Part shown: positions 54,701-62,935 of the stretch, in pieces
Numbering within the stretch: position 1 is the stretch's first letter
Layout: each line of letters begins with the position of its first letter
DNA from: Myxococcus qinghaiensis
Lineage (GTDB): Bacteria > Myxococcota > Myxococcia > Myxococcales > Myxococcaceae
Length of the DNA stretch: 64,000 nt
Assembly (NCBI RefSeq): GCF_024198215.1
Contig: NZ_JAKCFA010000008.1
Location: 186,001-250,000, forward strand
Reading direction: 5' to 3'
Notes under the pieces: generated by a model
The model's input: the letters and a program-made list of their open reading frames with translations, nothing else
Told to the model about the DNA's origin: nothing
Databases searched by the model: none
Program-made: the position numbers and the translations under genes

Positions 54701-55460
54701 TGCGCTTGAAGGGCAGCCGGCGCGTCACCAGGTAATACGCCATGACACCCAGCGAGTAGAGGTCCGCGCGCCCGTCGATGCTCGCGCCGCGCTGCCACTC
54801 GGGGGCCAGGTACTCCAGCGTGCCCTTGAGCTTGCCGGGGCTCGGGGTGCCCAGCTGGTGCATCACCCCGAAGTCCATCAGCTTCACCGCGCCGGAGCTG
54901 GTGATGCGCACGTTGCTCGCCTTGATGTCGCAGTGCACGTACAGGCGCGAGTGGATGAACGCGAGCACCTGCGCCATCTGCAGCAGCACGCGATACAGCG
55001 TGCGCGTGTCCAGCGGCGCCTCGCGCGCCAGCGAGCTCAGGTCCTGCCCGTCCACCACCTCCATGGTGATGAAGCGGTTGCCGGCCTCCGTCATGCCCCA
55101 GTCGAAGACCTTCAGCGTGCCGGGGTGCTGGAGCTTCTTCATCGCGAAGAACTCGTGCCGGAACATCAGCACCAGCTCCTCCGTCTTGCCCGCCGTCAGC
55201 CCCGCGGGGACCTGCATCTCCTTGAGCGCCACCCGCCGCTTCTCGTGCAGGTCCTCCGCCAGCCAGATGCGGCCCATGCCGCCCTCGCCCAGCAGGCCCT
55301 CCACCCGGTAGCGCCCCGTCACCACCATCCCCACTTCCAGCGAGCGGCGCGCTCCAGCCGCGTCACCTGGCAAGGTGACGGGCGTGCGGATGCGGTCCCC
55401 CCACGTGCTCGGAGGACGGCTGCGCTCGTCTAGAACGGTTGTCTTCTCTTCGTCGCTCAC
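51753..55460 (-). CDS. Ser/Thr protein kinase fused to AAA/TPR-type ATPase
   Basis: This is a protein of about 1235 residues if it starts at GTG 55460 (the frame is open to 55883 and the true start is uncertain). Residues about 48-310 are a eukaryotic-type kinase: LLGEGGMGRIWLAEDL, the Lys in VALKEM, catalytic HCDIKASN and DFG in LMDFGVM. A P-loop ATPase follows (GAPAGVGKTRLLQEFELQA, about residue 358) with a Walker B-like FEDLHWAD, as in PknK and LuxR-like signal ATPases. The rest is TPR-like helical repeats to the C terminus. It probably senses a cell state and phosphorylates partners. Kinases of this layout are numerous in myxobacteria. Confidence 0.88.
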   Translation of the reverse strand: MSDEEKTTVLDERSRPPSTWGDRIRTPVTLPGDAAGARRSLEVGMVVTGRYRVEGLLGEGGMGRIWLAEDLHEKRRVALKEMQVPAGLTAGKTEELVLMFRHEFFAMKKLQHPGTLKVFDWGMTEAGNRFITMEVVDGQDLSSLAREAPLDTRTLYRVLLQMAQVLAFIHSRLYVHCDIKASNVRITSSGAVKLMDFGVMHQLGTPSPGKLKGTLEYLAPEWQRGASIDGRADLYSLGVMAYYLVTRRLPFKRNTPAALLAEHLTRPPPRPSTLGPVDPQLEEIILLLLAKDPRERFQDASELMEALCHASGEPMPEEPLSARSSYLHVPEVVGRAAELEALMNGLAEADWGQSRAVLLGAPAGVGKTRLLQEFELQAKLAELPFGRGQCRAEGQAPLTPIAQALRALMPHTPTEVMERLSPRLSRLLPSLSAESAGVAPVPGEEKLGFFGALAEWVQSLGKRMTFVLCFEDLHWADTASLEVLNVLIRALQGTRGMVVGTFRSGELSRLSLAFQTVDEKLTWRMDLEPLAAEHVGTLVGLALPGLEVPEGFVARLHATTGGNAFFATECLRALVEEGALTRVGGRWTAEEGLDTRPLPVSIHAAVLERLSSAPVEQVSLLRRLAPAGRSLELPMVRALAELPESELFAVLDGIVERQFLQEEEGRYVFTHDTVHQAIYDSTQDEERRAAHGRVALALQTLYYQRPDLSRTVGWHYLRSSEPELAIGPLLDAGRAAMEAQALLEATLLLKEASTLLEAAPDFPGRDRLLLRIWVTLVEVGYASDPPSSLAFSEKLFAHWAATVDLAEGRRLALAQLDAACAAPEDERPARLRELFRERAADAQSSPEDIFWKQAELRILQAMALAIVGRTKDLDVLLERVREEQPEVSPFRAGTLLAPAVLSAYTGRSAGVVEAQFEQLSRLRGMREVMGRLPRRLAWALGMGGYMMNMNLALRGEPLDAQATRDGYAVAEAHGFIDVRAFHLFSVVTRAAFTGDGAAFVPAFTEKTDLVRRLGNPRLMERNLAIFTPPYYLERGEHEHVAAVVARAESLARVLPEDRWLQCHVQTYQACRDVLFEDAAAARQSLPRALAAAREGGIRMETLLRVYQSRFEREQGHLEAAHEAAQLALARAVDPVLANPWDEMLARRALASLLPDEAGLVHLRRALALAELTGNVLQAGLVHLALAERSSAADAAVVELEAAETAFTEARASNLLAQATSLRGALQRSAESRQSA

Positions 55461-55938
55461 GAAGGTGGGACCAGAAGGTCGGCAGAATCCAGAAGTCGAT
55501 GGAATATCACGTTTCCATGTATCGGACACACTCCGTTGGAACGGAGGGAGCCCCTGTTCTCGTCGGACAGGCGACACCCACACGACGGACGGGCATGAAG
55601 CATGGTGGGGACTCATCCAATCCCTGCCCCATGCGGGACGTCGTCGGTATGGCGCACGCGCGATGAACAAGGCGGGGCATGCACGCCCGAGCAGGTCTCC
55701 ACGCACGCGGTGACCTGGCCGCCCGTCCGGGGTGCCCTTCCGACGCGGACGGGCAGGGGACACCCCCTGGAGCGTTGCCCCGACGCGCCGCTCCAGGCGC
55801 TCGGAGCGGCAGCCCCCTGTACCTCGGTCTAGGGGTGGGGGCGGACCCCTTGCTACGGCGGGCGTCGAGCGGGGATGCTCCATGTCGAGGGCCGCCTCCC
55901 GTCGGGCGTGTCACCTTCACCGGAGGAGCCCGAGCATC
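55461..55938. other. Gene-poor stretch between kinase and receiver gene
   Basis: About 480 bases between the divergent kinase and response-regulator genes. No convincing gene, strong promoter, repeat or RNA was seen; the open frames here look like by-products of high GC. It must contain the kinase promoter. The kinase start might lie further upstream than annotated, which would shrink this gap. Confidence 0.5.
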
Positions 55939-56355
55939 GTGAAGCCCAAGGTCCTCATCGTCGAAAACTCCTGGACGATGCGCGAGACACTGCGCCTCCT
56001 GCTGTCCGGGGACTTCGACTGCACCGTGGCGGCGAACGGAGAGGTGGGGCTGGCCCAGGCCCTGAGCCAGCCGCCGGATCTGCTCCTCTCGGATGTGAAC
56101 ATGGAGGGCATGGACGGCTACGAGCTGTGCCGTCGCTGCCGCCAGGAGCCCACGCTCCAGCACATCCCCGTCGTCTTCGTCAGCGGCTACGCGCCCCGCT
56201 CGGACAGCGACCCGAGCCTGCCCGTGCCCGACGCGTATCTCGTCAAGCCCGTGAAGCCCGCGCTGCTCATCGCCGAAATCCAGGCCCTGCTCCAGCGCGG
56301 AAGCAGCCCCCCTCCCCCGGCGGCTCCCTCCCCGCAGCCCACCAACAAGGCCTGA
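55939..56355 (+). CDS. Single-domain response regulator (receiver)
   Basis: This is a 138-residue protein from GTG 55939 after a CGGAGGAGCC ribosome site. It carries a receiver domain: VLIVENSWTMRE at the first strand (usually two acids; here Glu-Asn), the phosphoacceptor Asp in LLLSDVNMEGMDGYE, a Ser in FVSGYAP and the conserved Lys in LVKPVKP. The C-terminal 20 residues are Pro/Ser-rich. No output domain is present, so it may relay phosphate or bind a partner such as the neighbouring kinase. The altered acidic pair may weaken metal binding. Confidence 0.82.
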   Translation: MKPKVLIVENSWTMRETLRLLLSGDFDCTVAANGEVGLAQALSQPPDLLLSDVNMEGMDGYELCRRCRQEPTLQHIPVVFVSGYAPRSDSDPSLPVPDAYLVKPVKPALLIAEIQALLQRGSSPPPPAAPSPQPTNKA

Positions 56356-56361
56356 AGCCCC

Positions 56362-56706
56362 TCAGCTCCCCCGGTACGTCGAGTAGCCAAAGGGGCTGAG
56401 CAGCAGGGGCACGTGGTAGTGCTCGTCGGGCGCGGCCAGCTCGAACACCACCGACACCGACGGGTAGAAGCCCTTCACGCCGAGCCCCCGGAAGTACGTC
56501 CCGGTGTCGAAGGACATCCGGTACACGCCGGGCTCGACGCGAGCGCCGGCCGGCAGGAAGTCACGCACGCGGCCATCGTCGTTGGTGACGCCGCGAGCCA
56601 GCTCCTTCCACTCGCCCGCGACCACCTGGACTTCCAATGCAATGGGGACACCGGAGGCCGGACGGCCGCGGTTCGTATCGAGGACATGGGTGGAAAGAGT
56701 GCTCAT
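56362..56706 (-). CDS. uraH: 5-Hydroxyisourate hydrolase
   Basis: This 114-residue transthyretin-like protein has LSTHVLDTNRGRPA at the N terminus and the diagnostic C-terminal tetrapeptide YRGS preceded by LLLSPFGYST. It hydrolyses 5-hydroxyisourate to OHCU in uric-acid breakdown. It is the last gene of the operon; its start overlaps the stop of uraD by four bases (ATGA). Confidence 0.95.
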   Translation of the reverse strand: MSTLSTHVLDTNRGRPASGVPIALEVQVVAGEWKELARGVTNDDGRVRDFLPAGARVEPGVYRMSFDTGTYFRGLGVKGFYPSVSVVFELAAPDEHYHVPLLLSPFGYSTYRGS

Positions 56707-57212
56707 GACGCCAGCAGCTTCTCCAATCGGATGCGGGTGATTTTCGCCTGCTCGCCAGCGGCGATGCGCAGCTCCTCGTCCGGCGCGTTGCCCAGGCGTG
56801 CGCGCAAGAGCCCCAGCATCTCCTCCGCGCTCTTGCCTGTGGCGCAGACGAGGAAGATGAAGCCGAAGCGCTCCTCGTAGGCCTTGTTGCCGTCGGCCAG
56901 CCCTTGGAGCACCGCCTCGGCGGCGCCGCTCACCCCGCCCTGCTCCTGCGAGGACCAGGTGGCGGTGGACGCGAACTTCGCGCGCAGCGAGTCCACGCCG
57001 CCGATGCGCGGGTGGTGCTTGAAGGCCTCATGCCAGTCATCCGGCCCCGTCTGCTCCCAGAGCCACCCGGCCTCCGCCAGCACGTGCTCCACGTCGCGGT
57101 AGGGCCGCGCGCGCACCATGGCCTCCACCCAGCGAGAGGAGCCGCAGCAGCGCAAGAGCTCCTCCTTGGCCGCCTCGGGAGCCAGCGTGTTGAGCCGCGT
57201 CAGCGCGCTCAT
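56703..57212 (-). CDS. uraD: OHCU decarboxylase
   Basis: This is a 169-residue protein with the family pattern LLRCCGSSRWVEAM near the N terminus, HHPRIGG containing the catalytic histidine region, SQEQGG and GFIFLVCATGKSAEEML. It converts OHCU to S-allantoin. ATG at 57212 overlaps the stop of allantoicase by four bases; a longer frame upstream is not supported. Confidence 0.94.
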   Translation of the reverse strand: MSALTRLNTLAPEAAKEELLRCCGSSRWVEAMVRARPYRDVEHVLAEAGWLWEQTGPDDWHEAFKHHPRIGGVDSLRAKFASTATWSSQEQGGVSGAAEAVLQGLADGNKAYEERFGFIFLVCATGKSAEEMLGLLRARLGNAPDEELRIAAGEQAKITRIRLEKLLAS

Positions 57213-58231
57213 GCCGGCCGCCCGTGGACGCGCAGCCGGCTGACGCCACCGTCGGGGAAGATTTTCAGCCGCACGTGGGTGAAGGGGCCCTTCGCCTTCA
57301 GCTCGGACTCGAAGGAGTGCCGGTGGTCCGCCTGGAGCTTCGTGCGCGGCAACAGCTCCGTCCACGCGAGGTCATGCGCGTTGGCGAAGTCCACCACCTG
57401 CTCACGCAGGTAGATGCCCTCCAGGGATGCGCTCTCCGGGAAGTTGCCCTTGTAGTGCGCGGTGTCCACCTCCACGCGCTCCACGGAGCCGGGGACGGCC
57501 AGCTTCACCACAATCCAGTCGAAGCCCGGGAGCAGGCGCTTGCGGCGCGTCTCCCAGCCCTCGCCCATGTTGGCGGCGCGGCCCGGCAGGATGAGGTTGT
57601 CCTTCGGCCCGAAGAAGGCGTCGTTGCACGCGGACACCGTGCCGCCATTCTCCGCCGCCGCCAGGTCCACCGAGCCATTCGCGTGCGTCAGCCGCGCCAG
57701 GTCCGGCCTCACCTCGCCGTGGACACGGAAGCGCGCCACGCCACCGTCCGGGTAGATGTTGAGGCGCAGGTGCGTCCAGCGCTGCTCGCTGAGGATGGGG
57801 AAGAGGTTGCGCGAGCCGCCCTGGAGCCGGAGCTGCGGGAGGATGCGCGTCCACTTCGCGTCCACCAGCGACTCGGCGGAGGGCGAGCCTTCTACCTCCA
57901 GCGCGTCCACCGAGGCGTACTCGGGGAAGTTGCCCACGAAGTGGTTGGTGTCGACGTCCACGCCGCGCAGCACGCCGGGCAGGCCGAGCTGGAGGATGCA
58001 CCAGTCGTGGCCGGGCACGCGCTTGCGGCGCGACTCCCAGCCGTCCATCCACTTGCCCTGCTCGGTGTACTTGTCGGGGATGAAGACGCCCCGGCCGGGC
58101 TTGAGCAGGTTCTCCTTGCCGGCGAAGAACTCGTCACTGGCCAGCAGGGCCTTGCCGCCGACCTTCTCCGCGGCCAGGTCGATGAGTTCGGTGAAGCCGA
58201 CGCGCAGCTTCCCCTCTTCCGGTGCATGCAT
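57209..58231 (-). CDS. alc: Allantoicase
   Basis: This is a 340-residue protein made of two similar jelly-roll halves, as in known allantoicases: WMDGWESRRKRVPGHDWCIL with RGVDVDTNHFVGNFPE in the first half, and GEGWETRRKRLLPGFDWIVV with ERVEVDTAHYKGNFPE in the second. It splits allantoate to ureidoglycolate and urea. It begins 21 bases after allantoinase and overlaps uraD, so it belongs to the same operon. Confidence 0.95.
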   Translation of the reverse strand: MHAPEEGKLRVGFTELIDLAAEKVGGKALLASDEFFAGKENLLKPGRGVFIPDKYTEQGKWMDGWESRRKRVPGHDWCILQLGLPGVLRGVDVDTNHFVGNFPEYASVDALEVEGSPSAESLVDAKWTRILPQLRLQGGSRNLFPILSEQRWTHLRLNIYPDGGVARFRVHGEVRPDLARLTHANGSVDLAAAENGGTVSACNDAFFGPKDNLILPGRAANMGEGWETRRKRLLPGFDWIVVKLAVPGSVERVEVDTAHYKGNFPESASLEGIYLREQVVDFANAHDLAWTELLPRTKLQADHRHSFESELKAKGPFTHVRLKIFPDGGVSRLRVHGRPA

Positions 58232-58252
58232 GGTGTGTACTCTCCAGAGGCT

Positions 58253-59620
58253 TCAAGCGGCGATGCGCGCCGAGGACGGGCGGCGCACCCAGGTTCCACT
58301 CGGGCGTGGGAAGGGCTGCCCACGCTCGTAGATTTTCGTCCCGCGCAGGAACGTCGTCTCCACCACGCCCGAGAGCGTGCGGCCCGCGTACGGCGTCAGC
58401 GGGTGACGGTGCTGGAGCCGCGTGGGCTCCACGGAGAAGGTGGCCTCGGGGTCGAACACCACCAGGTCCGCGTCAGCACCGGGTGACAGCGTCCCCTTGG
58501 TGCCCTGCAGGCCCACCAGCCGGGCCGGGGCTTCACACATCCAGCGGACCAGCGTCTCCAGGCCATGGCCGCGCCTGGCCGCCTCCGTCCACACGGCCGA
58601 CAGGCTGAGCTGGAGCGAGGCGATGCCGCCCCACGCCGCGCCGAAGTCACCGCGCTCCAGGAGCTTCAGCGCCGGCGTGCAGGGCGAGTGGTCCGACACG
58701 ACCAGCTCGATGTCGCCCCGCGCCAGCCCGGCCCAGAGCCGCTCGCGATTCTCAGCCTCGCGGATGGGGGGCGCGCACTTGAAGTGGGTGGCCCCGTCCT
58801 CGATTTCCTCGGCGGTGAAGCTGAGGTAGTGCGGACACGTCTCCACCGAGACATCCAGTCCCTCCCGGCGCGCGTCCGCCAACAGCGGCAGCGCATCCGC
58901 CGACGACAGATGGACGATGTGGACCCGGCAGCGGTGCTGACGCGCCAGCTCCACCATCATCCGGATGGCGTCCTGCTCCCAGCGACGAGGCCGGGACTCC
59001 AGATAGGCGCGGTACGTGCGCGGGCCGCCCGCGTCCGCCGCCTCCAGCGGAGACTCCAGCTCCGCGTGGACGATGAGCGGAATGCCCCGCCGCGCGAGAA
59101 TCGGCATCGCCACGTCGAGCACCGCGCGGTCCGCCGGAGGAAACTCGTCCACGCCGGAGGGGCACAGGAAGCACTTGAAGCCCGCGACGCCCGCGTCGAT
59201 GAGCGCCTCCAACTCGTCCGCGTTGCCCGGAATCACGCCGCCCCAGAAGCCGTGGTCCACCTGACTGGACTTGCTAGCGGCGCTCGCCTTGAGCTTCAGC
59301 GCCTCCAGCGTGGTGGTGGGCGGCAGCGAGTTGAGCGGCATGTCCACGACGGTGGTGATGCCACCGGCCGCCGCCGCGCGCGTGGCCGTCTCGAAGCCTT
59401 CCCACTCCGTGCGGCCGGGCTCGTTGATGTGCGCGTGGCAGTCCACCACGCCGGGCATCACCACGTGGTTGCCCACGTCCGTCACCGTCAGGGCCCCGAG
59501 GGCCTCACCGGGCCCCGCCACCTTCACCACCCGCCCGTCCTTCACCACCACCACGGCCTCGCGCAGGGCTCCCGCCGCGAGGACGCGACGGCTGCGCAGC
59601 CCGAACTCACCACTGCTCAT
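58253..59620 (-). CDS. allB: Allantoinase
   Basis: This is a 455-residue amidohydrolase. Metal ligands appear in VVDCHAHINEPG, the Lys position in AGFKCFLCPS, then VHAELE, HIVHLSS, ETCPHYL and VVSDHSPC. The substrate-loop Cys/His pattern is that of allantoinases rather than dihydropyrimidinases. It converts allantoin to allantoate. ATG at 59620 overlaps the stop of the flavoprotein by four bases, so the two are translationally coupled. Confidence 0.93.
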   Translation of the reverse strand: MSSGEFGLRSRRVLAAGALREAVVVVKDGRVVKVAGPGEALGALTVTDVGNHVVMPGVVDCHAHINEPGRTEWEGFETATRAAAAGGITTVVDMPLNSLPPTTTLEALKLKASAASKSSQVDHGFWGGVIPGNADELEALIDAGVAGFKCFLCPSGVDEFPPADRAVLDVAMPILARRGIPLIVHAELESPLEAADAGGPRTYRAYLESRPRRWEQDAIRMMVELARQHRCRVHIVHLSSADALPLLADARREGLDVSVETCPHYLSFTAEEIEDGATHFKCAPPIREAENRERLWAGLARGDIELVVSDHSPCTPALKLLERGDFGAAWGGIASLQLSLSAVWTEAARRGHGLETLVRWMCEAPARLVGLQGTKGTLSPGADADLVVFDPEATFSVEPTRLQHRHPLTPYAGRTLSGVVETTFLRGTKIYERGQPFPRPSGTWVRRPSSARIAA

Positions 59621-61062
59621 GGCTCGAATTCCTTCTCGTCGAAGCACTCCAGGGCGCTGAAGAACGCGTCCCGGTCATCCACGTAGAGCTGCCGCGTCAC
59701 GCCCGCCGTCAGTCGAGGCAGGCTGTACTTCATGCCAGAGATGCTCGCGCCACCGAAGCCCAGCGAGAGCAGGCACCCGAAGGTGTAGTTGAAGATGGAC
59801 GACAGATAGGGCGCGCGGCCCGGGTGCTTCTCCTGCAACTCGAAGCCGGGCCCCAGGTACGGATGGCGCAGCAGGTCCGTGTGCGACTGGCCTTGGGGCG
59901 GCGTGAAGCGGTCCTTCCAGAGCGCGATGTCCTGGTGCAGGTTCGCCAGCTCCGGACGCAGCGAGAGGTCCGTCACCGTGCCGCTGCCGACGATGAGCTT
60001 GTCGAAGGTGTAGTGCCCCTGCGGCGTGGTGATGCGGACCCGTCCGTCCACGGCCTCGGCGCCCACCCACGGGCTCTCCGCGTGCAGGTGGAACTGCGGA
60101 TACGCGCGTGCGCGGCGGTACGTGTCGGCGGGAGGCAGTTGCCCCATCTCGAAGATGCGGTGGATGAAGCGCCACTTGTCCGCGTCCGGCAGGTCCGCGT
60201 GGTGCTTGAGGAAGCCGACGAACTCCGCCCAGCGGTACGGGTTGACGGTGGGCAGCGTCTTGCGACGGTAGAAGAGACGCACCTCGCCCGCGCCGTGCTC
60301 CAGCGCGACGGAGGCGTTGTCGAAGGCGGAGGCCCCCGCGCCGAGCACGCCGATGCTGCGCCCCCGGAGCGCCTCGAAGTCGATGTCCTCGCGCGTCTGC
60401 GCGTACAGCTCGCGAGGCAGCCCCGCCACCACCGCCGGGACTTCCCAGCGCCCCGAGCCATCGATGCCCGTGGCCAGCACGATTTTGCGCGCGTGGAGGA
60501 CCTCGCTCTGCCCCGTGCGCAGGTCCTCCAGCGGCACCTGGAAGCAGTCGTCCTCCGCGCTCCACGTCAGCGCGCCCGCGCGCGAGCGGCACCGCACGGG
60601 GATGCCCAGCGTGCGCCGGTACCAGCCGAGGAAGTCCGCCCACAGCTCCTTGGGGATGCGCTCCAGGGACGTCCAGGCGGCCTCGCCGTACTGGGCCTCG
60701 AACCAGGACTGGAAGCAGAGGTTGGGCAGGTTGTGGTCGGGGCCGGTGAGGTGCTTGGGCGTGCGCAGCGTGTGCATGCGCGCGAAGGTCTTCCAGGGCC
60801 CCGCGAGGTCCTGCTCTCCGTCATCGACGACGAGCAGGTTCGTCACCTTCTCGCGCATCAGCCCGAAGGCGGCGGTGAGGCCGCTCTGGCCTCCGCCGAT
60901 GATGAGGACATCCAGCACGGGCTGGCCAGCGCGGGTGCTGCGTGGGAGCACCCAGGAGCGGCGGGGATACTCCAGCCGCTCGAGGTCCTTGCGGAGCGCC
61001 TCTTCCAGGGCGGTGAGGCCAGGGACGGGCGGCATCGCGGGGCTCGGGGGCGGGATGCGCAT
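59617..61062 (-). CDS. FAD/NAD(P)-dependent oxidoreductase, candidate urate oxidase
   Basis: This is a 481-residue flavoprotein with two dinucleotide folds: DVLIIGGGQSGLTAA (FAD, about residue 55) and SIGVLGAGASAFDNA (NADPH, about residue 220). It shows ATGIDGSGRWEVP as in flavin monooxygenases and RTPKHLTGP near the flavin site. It is the first gene of the operon that encodes the steps after 5-hydroxyisourate, and no uricase gene is seen. FAD-dependent urate hydroxylases (HpxO, HpyO) are known elsewhere, so it probably supplies that step. That function is inferred from context. ATG 61035 is an alternative start. Confidence 0.75.
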   Translation of the reverse strand: MRIPPPSPAMPPVPGLTALEEALRKDLERLEYPRRSWVLPRSTRAGQPVLDVLIIGGGQSGLTAAFGLMREKVTNLLVVDDGEQDLAGPWKTFARMHTLRTPKHLTGPDHNLPNLCFQSWFEAQYGEAAWTSLERIPKELWADFLGWYRRTLGIPVRCRSRAGALTWSAEDDCFQVPLEDLRTGQSEVLHARKIVLATGIDGSGRWEVPAVVAGLPRELYAQTREDIDFEALRGRSIGVLGAGASAFDNASVALEHGAGEVRLFYRRKTLPTVNPYRWAEFVGFLKHHADLPDADKWRFIHRIFEMGQLPPADTYRRARAYPQFHLHAESPWVGAEAVDGRVRITTPQGHYTFDKLIVGSGTVTDLSLRPELANLHQDIALWKDRFTPPQGQSHTDLLRHPYLGPGFELQEKHPGRAPYLSSIFNYTFGCLLSLGFGGASISGMKYSLPRLTAGVTRQLYVDDRDAFFSALECFDEKEFEP

Positions 61063-61164
61063 GCCCCATCGTAACCGCGCGCTGTGTCGCCCGGTCAATG
61101 TGCCCCCCTCGCGGGGTATGAGCCTCCGGGCGGGGTGGTGGGAAATACCCGGCGGGTCCGGGGG

Positions 61165-61170
61165 TTGACA
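61165..61170 (+). promoter_or_regulatory. -35-like box upstream of pruA
   Basis: A perfect TTGACA lies about 104 bases before the pruA start, within the 211-base gap between pruA and the divergent uricolytic operon. The sequence 17 bases downstream (GACGAG) is not a good -10, so this is only a hint of a pruA promoter. Confidence 0.25.
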
Positions 61171-61273
61171 GCGGGTGTCCGGGCGCTGACGAGGGCCCGC
61201 TTCCATGCTTCCCCGGTGGAGCCGGTTGGTTCATGCTCCCCCGCCTTTTTCGCCCTGTCCCGAGGTCCACCGC

Positions 61274-62929
61274 GTGATCAACGCCATCCCCCGCGTCCCG
61301 GCTCCCCGAAACGAGCCCATCCTGCCCTACGCGCCCGGTGCCCCCGAGCGCCGAGAGCTCCAGGCCGCGCTCAAGCGCATGGCCGGTGAGCAGATCGACA
61401 TCCCGCTCATCATCGGCGGCAAGCAGGTGCGCAGCGGCAAGACGGACACCGTCCGCATGCCGCACCGGCACTCGCACGTGCTGGCCACGCTGCACGAGGC
61501 GGACGCAAGCCACGTCGAGCAGGCCATCCAGGCCGCCCTGGCCGTGAAGGAGGACTGGGCGCGGATGCCGTTCGCCTCGCGCGCCGCCATCTTCCTGCGC
61601 GCCGCGGAGTTGCTCGCCACGCGCTACCGCCCGCTCATCAACGCGTCCACCATGCTGGGTCAGTCCAAGACGGCCCACCAGGCGGAAATCGACGCGGCGT
61701 GCGAGGCCATCGACTTCCTGCGCTACAACGTCCACTTCGCCGAGCAGATTCTGGCCATCCAGCCGGAGTCCTCGCCGCAGACGTGGAACATGCTCGACTA
61801 CCGTCCGCTGGACGGCTTCGTGTTCGCGGTGGCGCCGTTCAACTTCACGTCCATCGCGATGAACCTCTGCACCGCGCCGGCCATCATGGGCAACGTGGTG
61901 CTGTTCAAGCCGTCCTCCACGGCGGCGCTGAGCGCCTGGTACTTCATGGAGCTGTTGCGCGAGGCGGGCCTGCCCGACGGCGTCATCAACATGCTCAACG
62001 GCGACGGGCCCACCGTGGGCAACCCGACGCTGGCCAGCCCCCACCTGGGCGGCATCCACTTCACCGGCTCCACGCCGACGTTCAACTCCATGTGGAAGAC
62101 GGTGGGAGAGAACATCGGCCGGTACAAGCAGTACCCCAGGCTGGTGGGTGAGACGGGCGGCAAGGACTTCATCGTCGCGCACGCGTCGGCGGCGGACGAC
62201 GTGGAGGCGCTCGCGGTGGCCATCGTCCGCGGCGGCTTCGAGTACCAGGGCCAGAAGTGCTCGGCGGCCAGCCGCGTCTACGTTCCCGAGTCCATGTGGC
62301 CCAAGCTGAAGTCCCGCCTCCAGGCGCTCATCGGCGACATCCGCATGGGTGACGTGGCGGACTTCCGCAACTTCATGGGCGCGGTCATCGACGAGAAGTC
62401 CTTCAAGAAGGTCTCCTCGTACATCGACCTGGCGAAGCAGGACGGCGAGGCGAGCATCGTCGCGGGCGGGGAGACGGACCGGAAGGAGGGCTGGTTCGTG
62501 AAGCCCACGCTGGTGCAGCTCACCAACCCGCGTCACCGCATCCTCCGCGAGGAGGTCTTCGCGCCGCTGGTGGGCGTGTACGTGTATCCCGACGCGAAGT
62601 ACGTGGAGACGCTGCGCGAGGTGGACCAGAGCGCGACGTACGCGCTGACGGGCGCCATCTTCGGCCGGGACAGGAAGGCCATCGACACGGCGATGAGCGA
62701 GCTGCGTCACGCGGCGGGCAACATCTACATCAACGACAAGCCCACGGGCGCGGTGGTGGGACAGCAGCCCTTCGGCGGCTCGCGGGCGTCGGGCACCAAC
62801 GACAAGGCGGGCTCGATGCTCAACCTCATCCGGTGGACCAGCCCTCGCACGGTGAAGGAGACCTTCGTCTCGCCCGCGAAGGTGCCCTATCCGTTCATGG
62901 ACAGCGACCCCCACGATGGAGGTATCTAG
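61274..62929 (+). CDS. pruA: L-glutamate gamma-semialdehyde dehydrogenase (P5C dehydrogenase)
   Basis: This is a 551-residue aldehyde dehydrogenase of the PruA/RocA type. Catalytic Cys lies in FEYQGQKCSAASRVY (about residue 325) and the general base Glu in LVGETGGKDF. Other family marks are AVAPFNFTSI, KPSSTAALSAWY, IHFTGSTPTF and QPFGGSRASGTNDKAG. It oxidises glutamate semialdehyde from proline or arginine breakdown to glutamate. GTG at 61274 has GAGG eight bases upstream; a longer frame from 61205 is less likely. No proline dehydrogenase is beside it. Confidence 0.94.
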   Translation: MINAIPRVPAPRNEPILPYAPGAPERRELQAALKRMAGEQIDIPLIIGGKQVRSGKTDTVRMPHRHSHVLATLHEADASHVEQAIQAALAVKEDWARMPFASRAAIFLRAAELLATRYRPLINASTMLGQSKTAHQAEIDAACEAIDFLRYNVHFAEQILAIQPESSPQTWNMLDYRPLDGFVFAVAPFNFTSIAMNLCTAPAIMGNVVLFKPSSTAALSAWYFMELLREAGLPDGVINMLNGDGPTVGNPTLASPHLGGIHFTGSTPTFNSMWKTVGENIGRYKQYPRLVGETGGKDFIVAHASAADDVEALAVAIVRGGFEYQGQKCSAASRVYVPESMWPKLKSRLQALIGDIRMGDVADFRNFMGAVIDEKSFKKVSSYIDLAKQDGEASIVAGGETDRKEGWFVKPTLVQLTNPRHRILREEVFAPLVGVYVYPDAKYVETLREVDQSATYALTGAIFGRDRKAIDTAMSELRHAAGNIYINDKPTGAVVGQQPFGGSRASGTNDKAGSMLNLIRWTSPRTVKETFVSPAKVPYPFMDSDPHDGGI

Positions 62930-62935
62930 GCTCGT

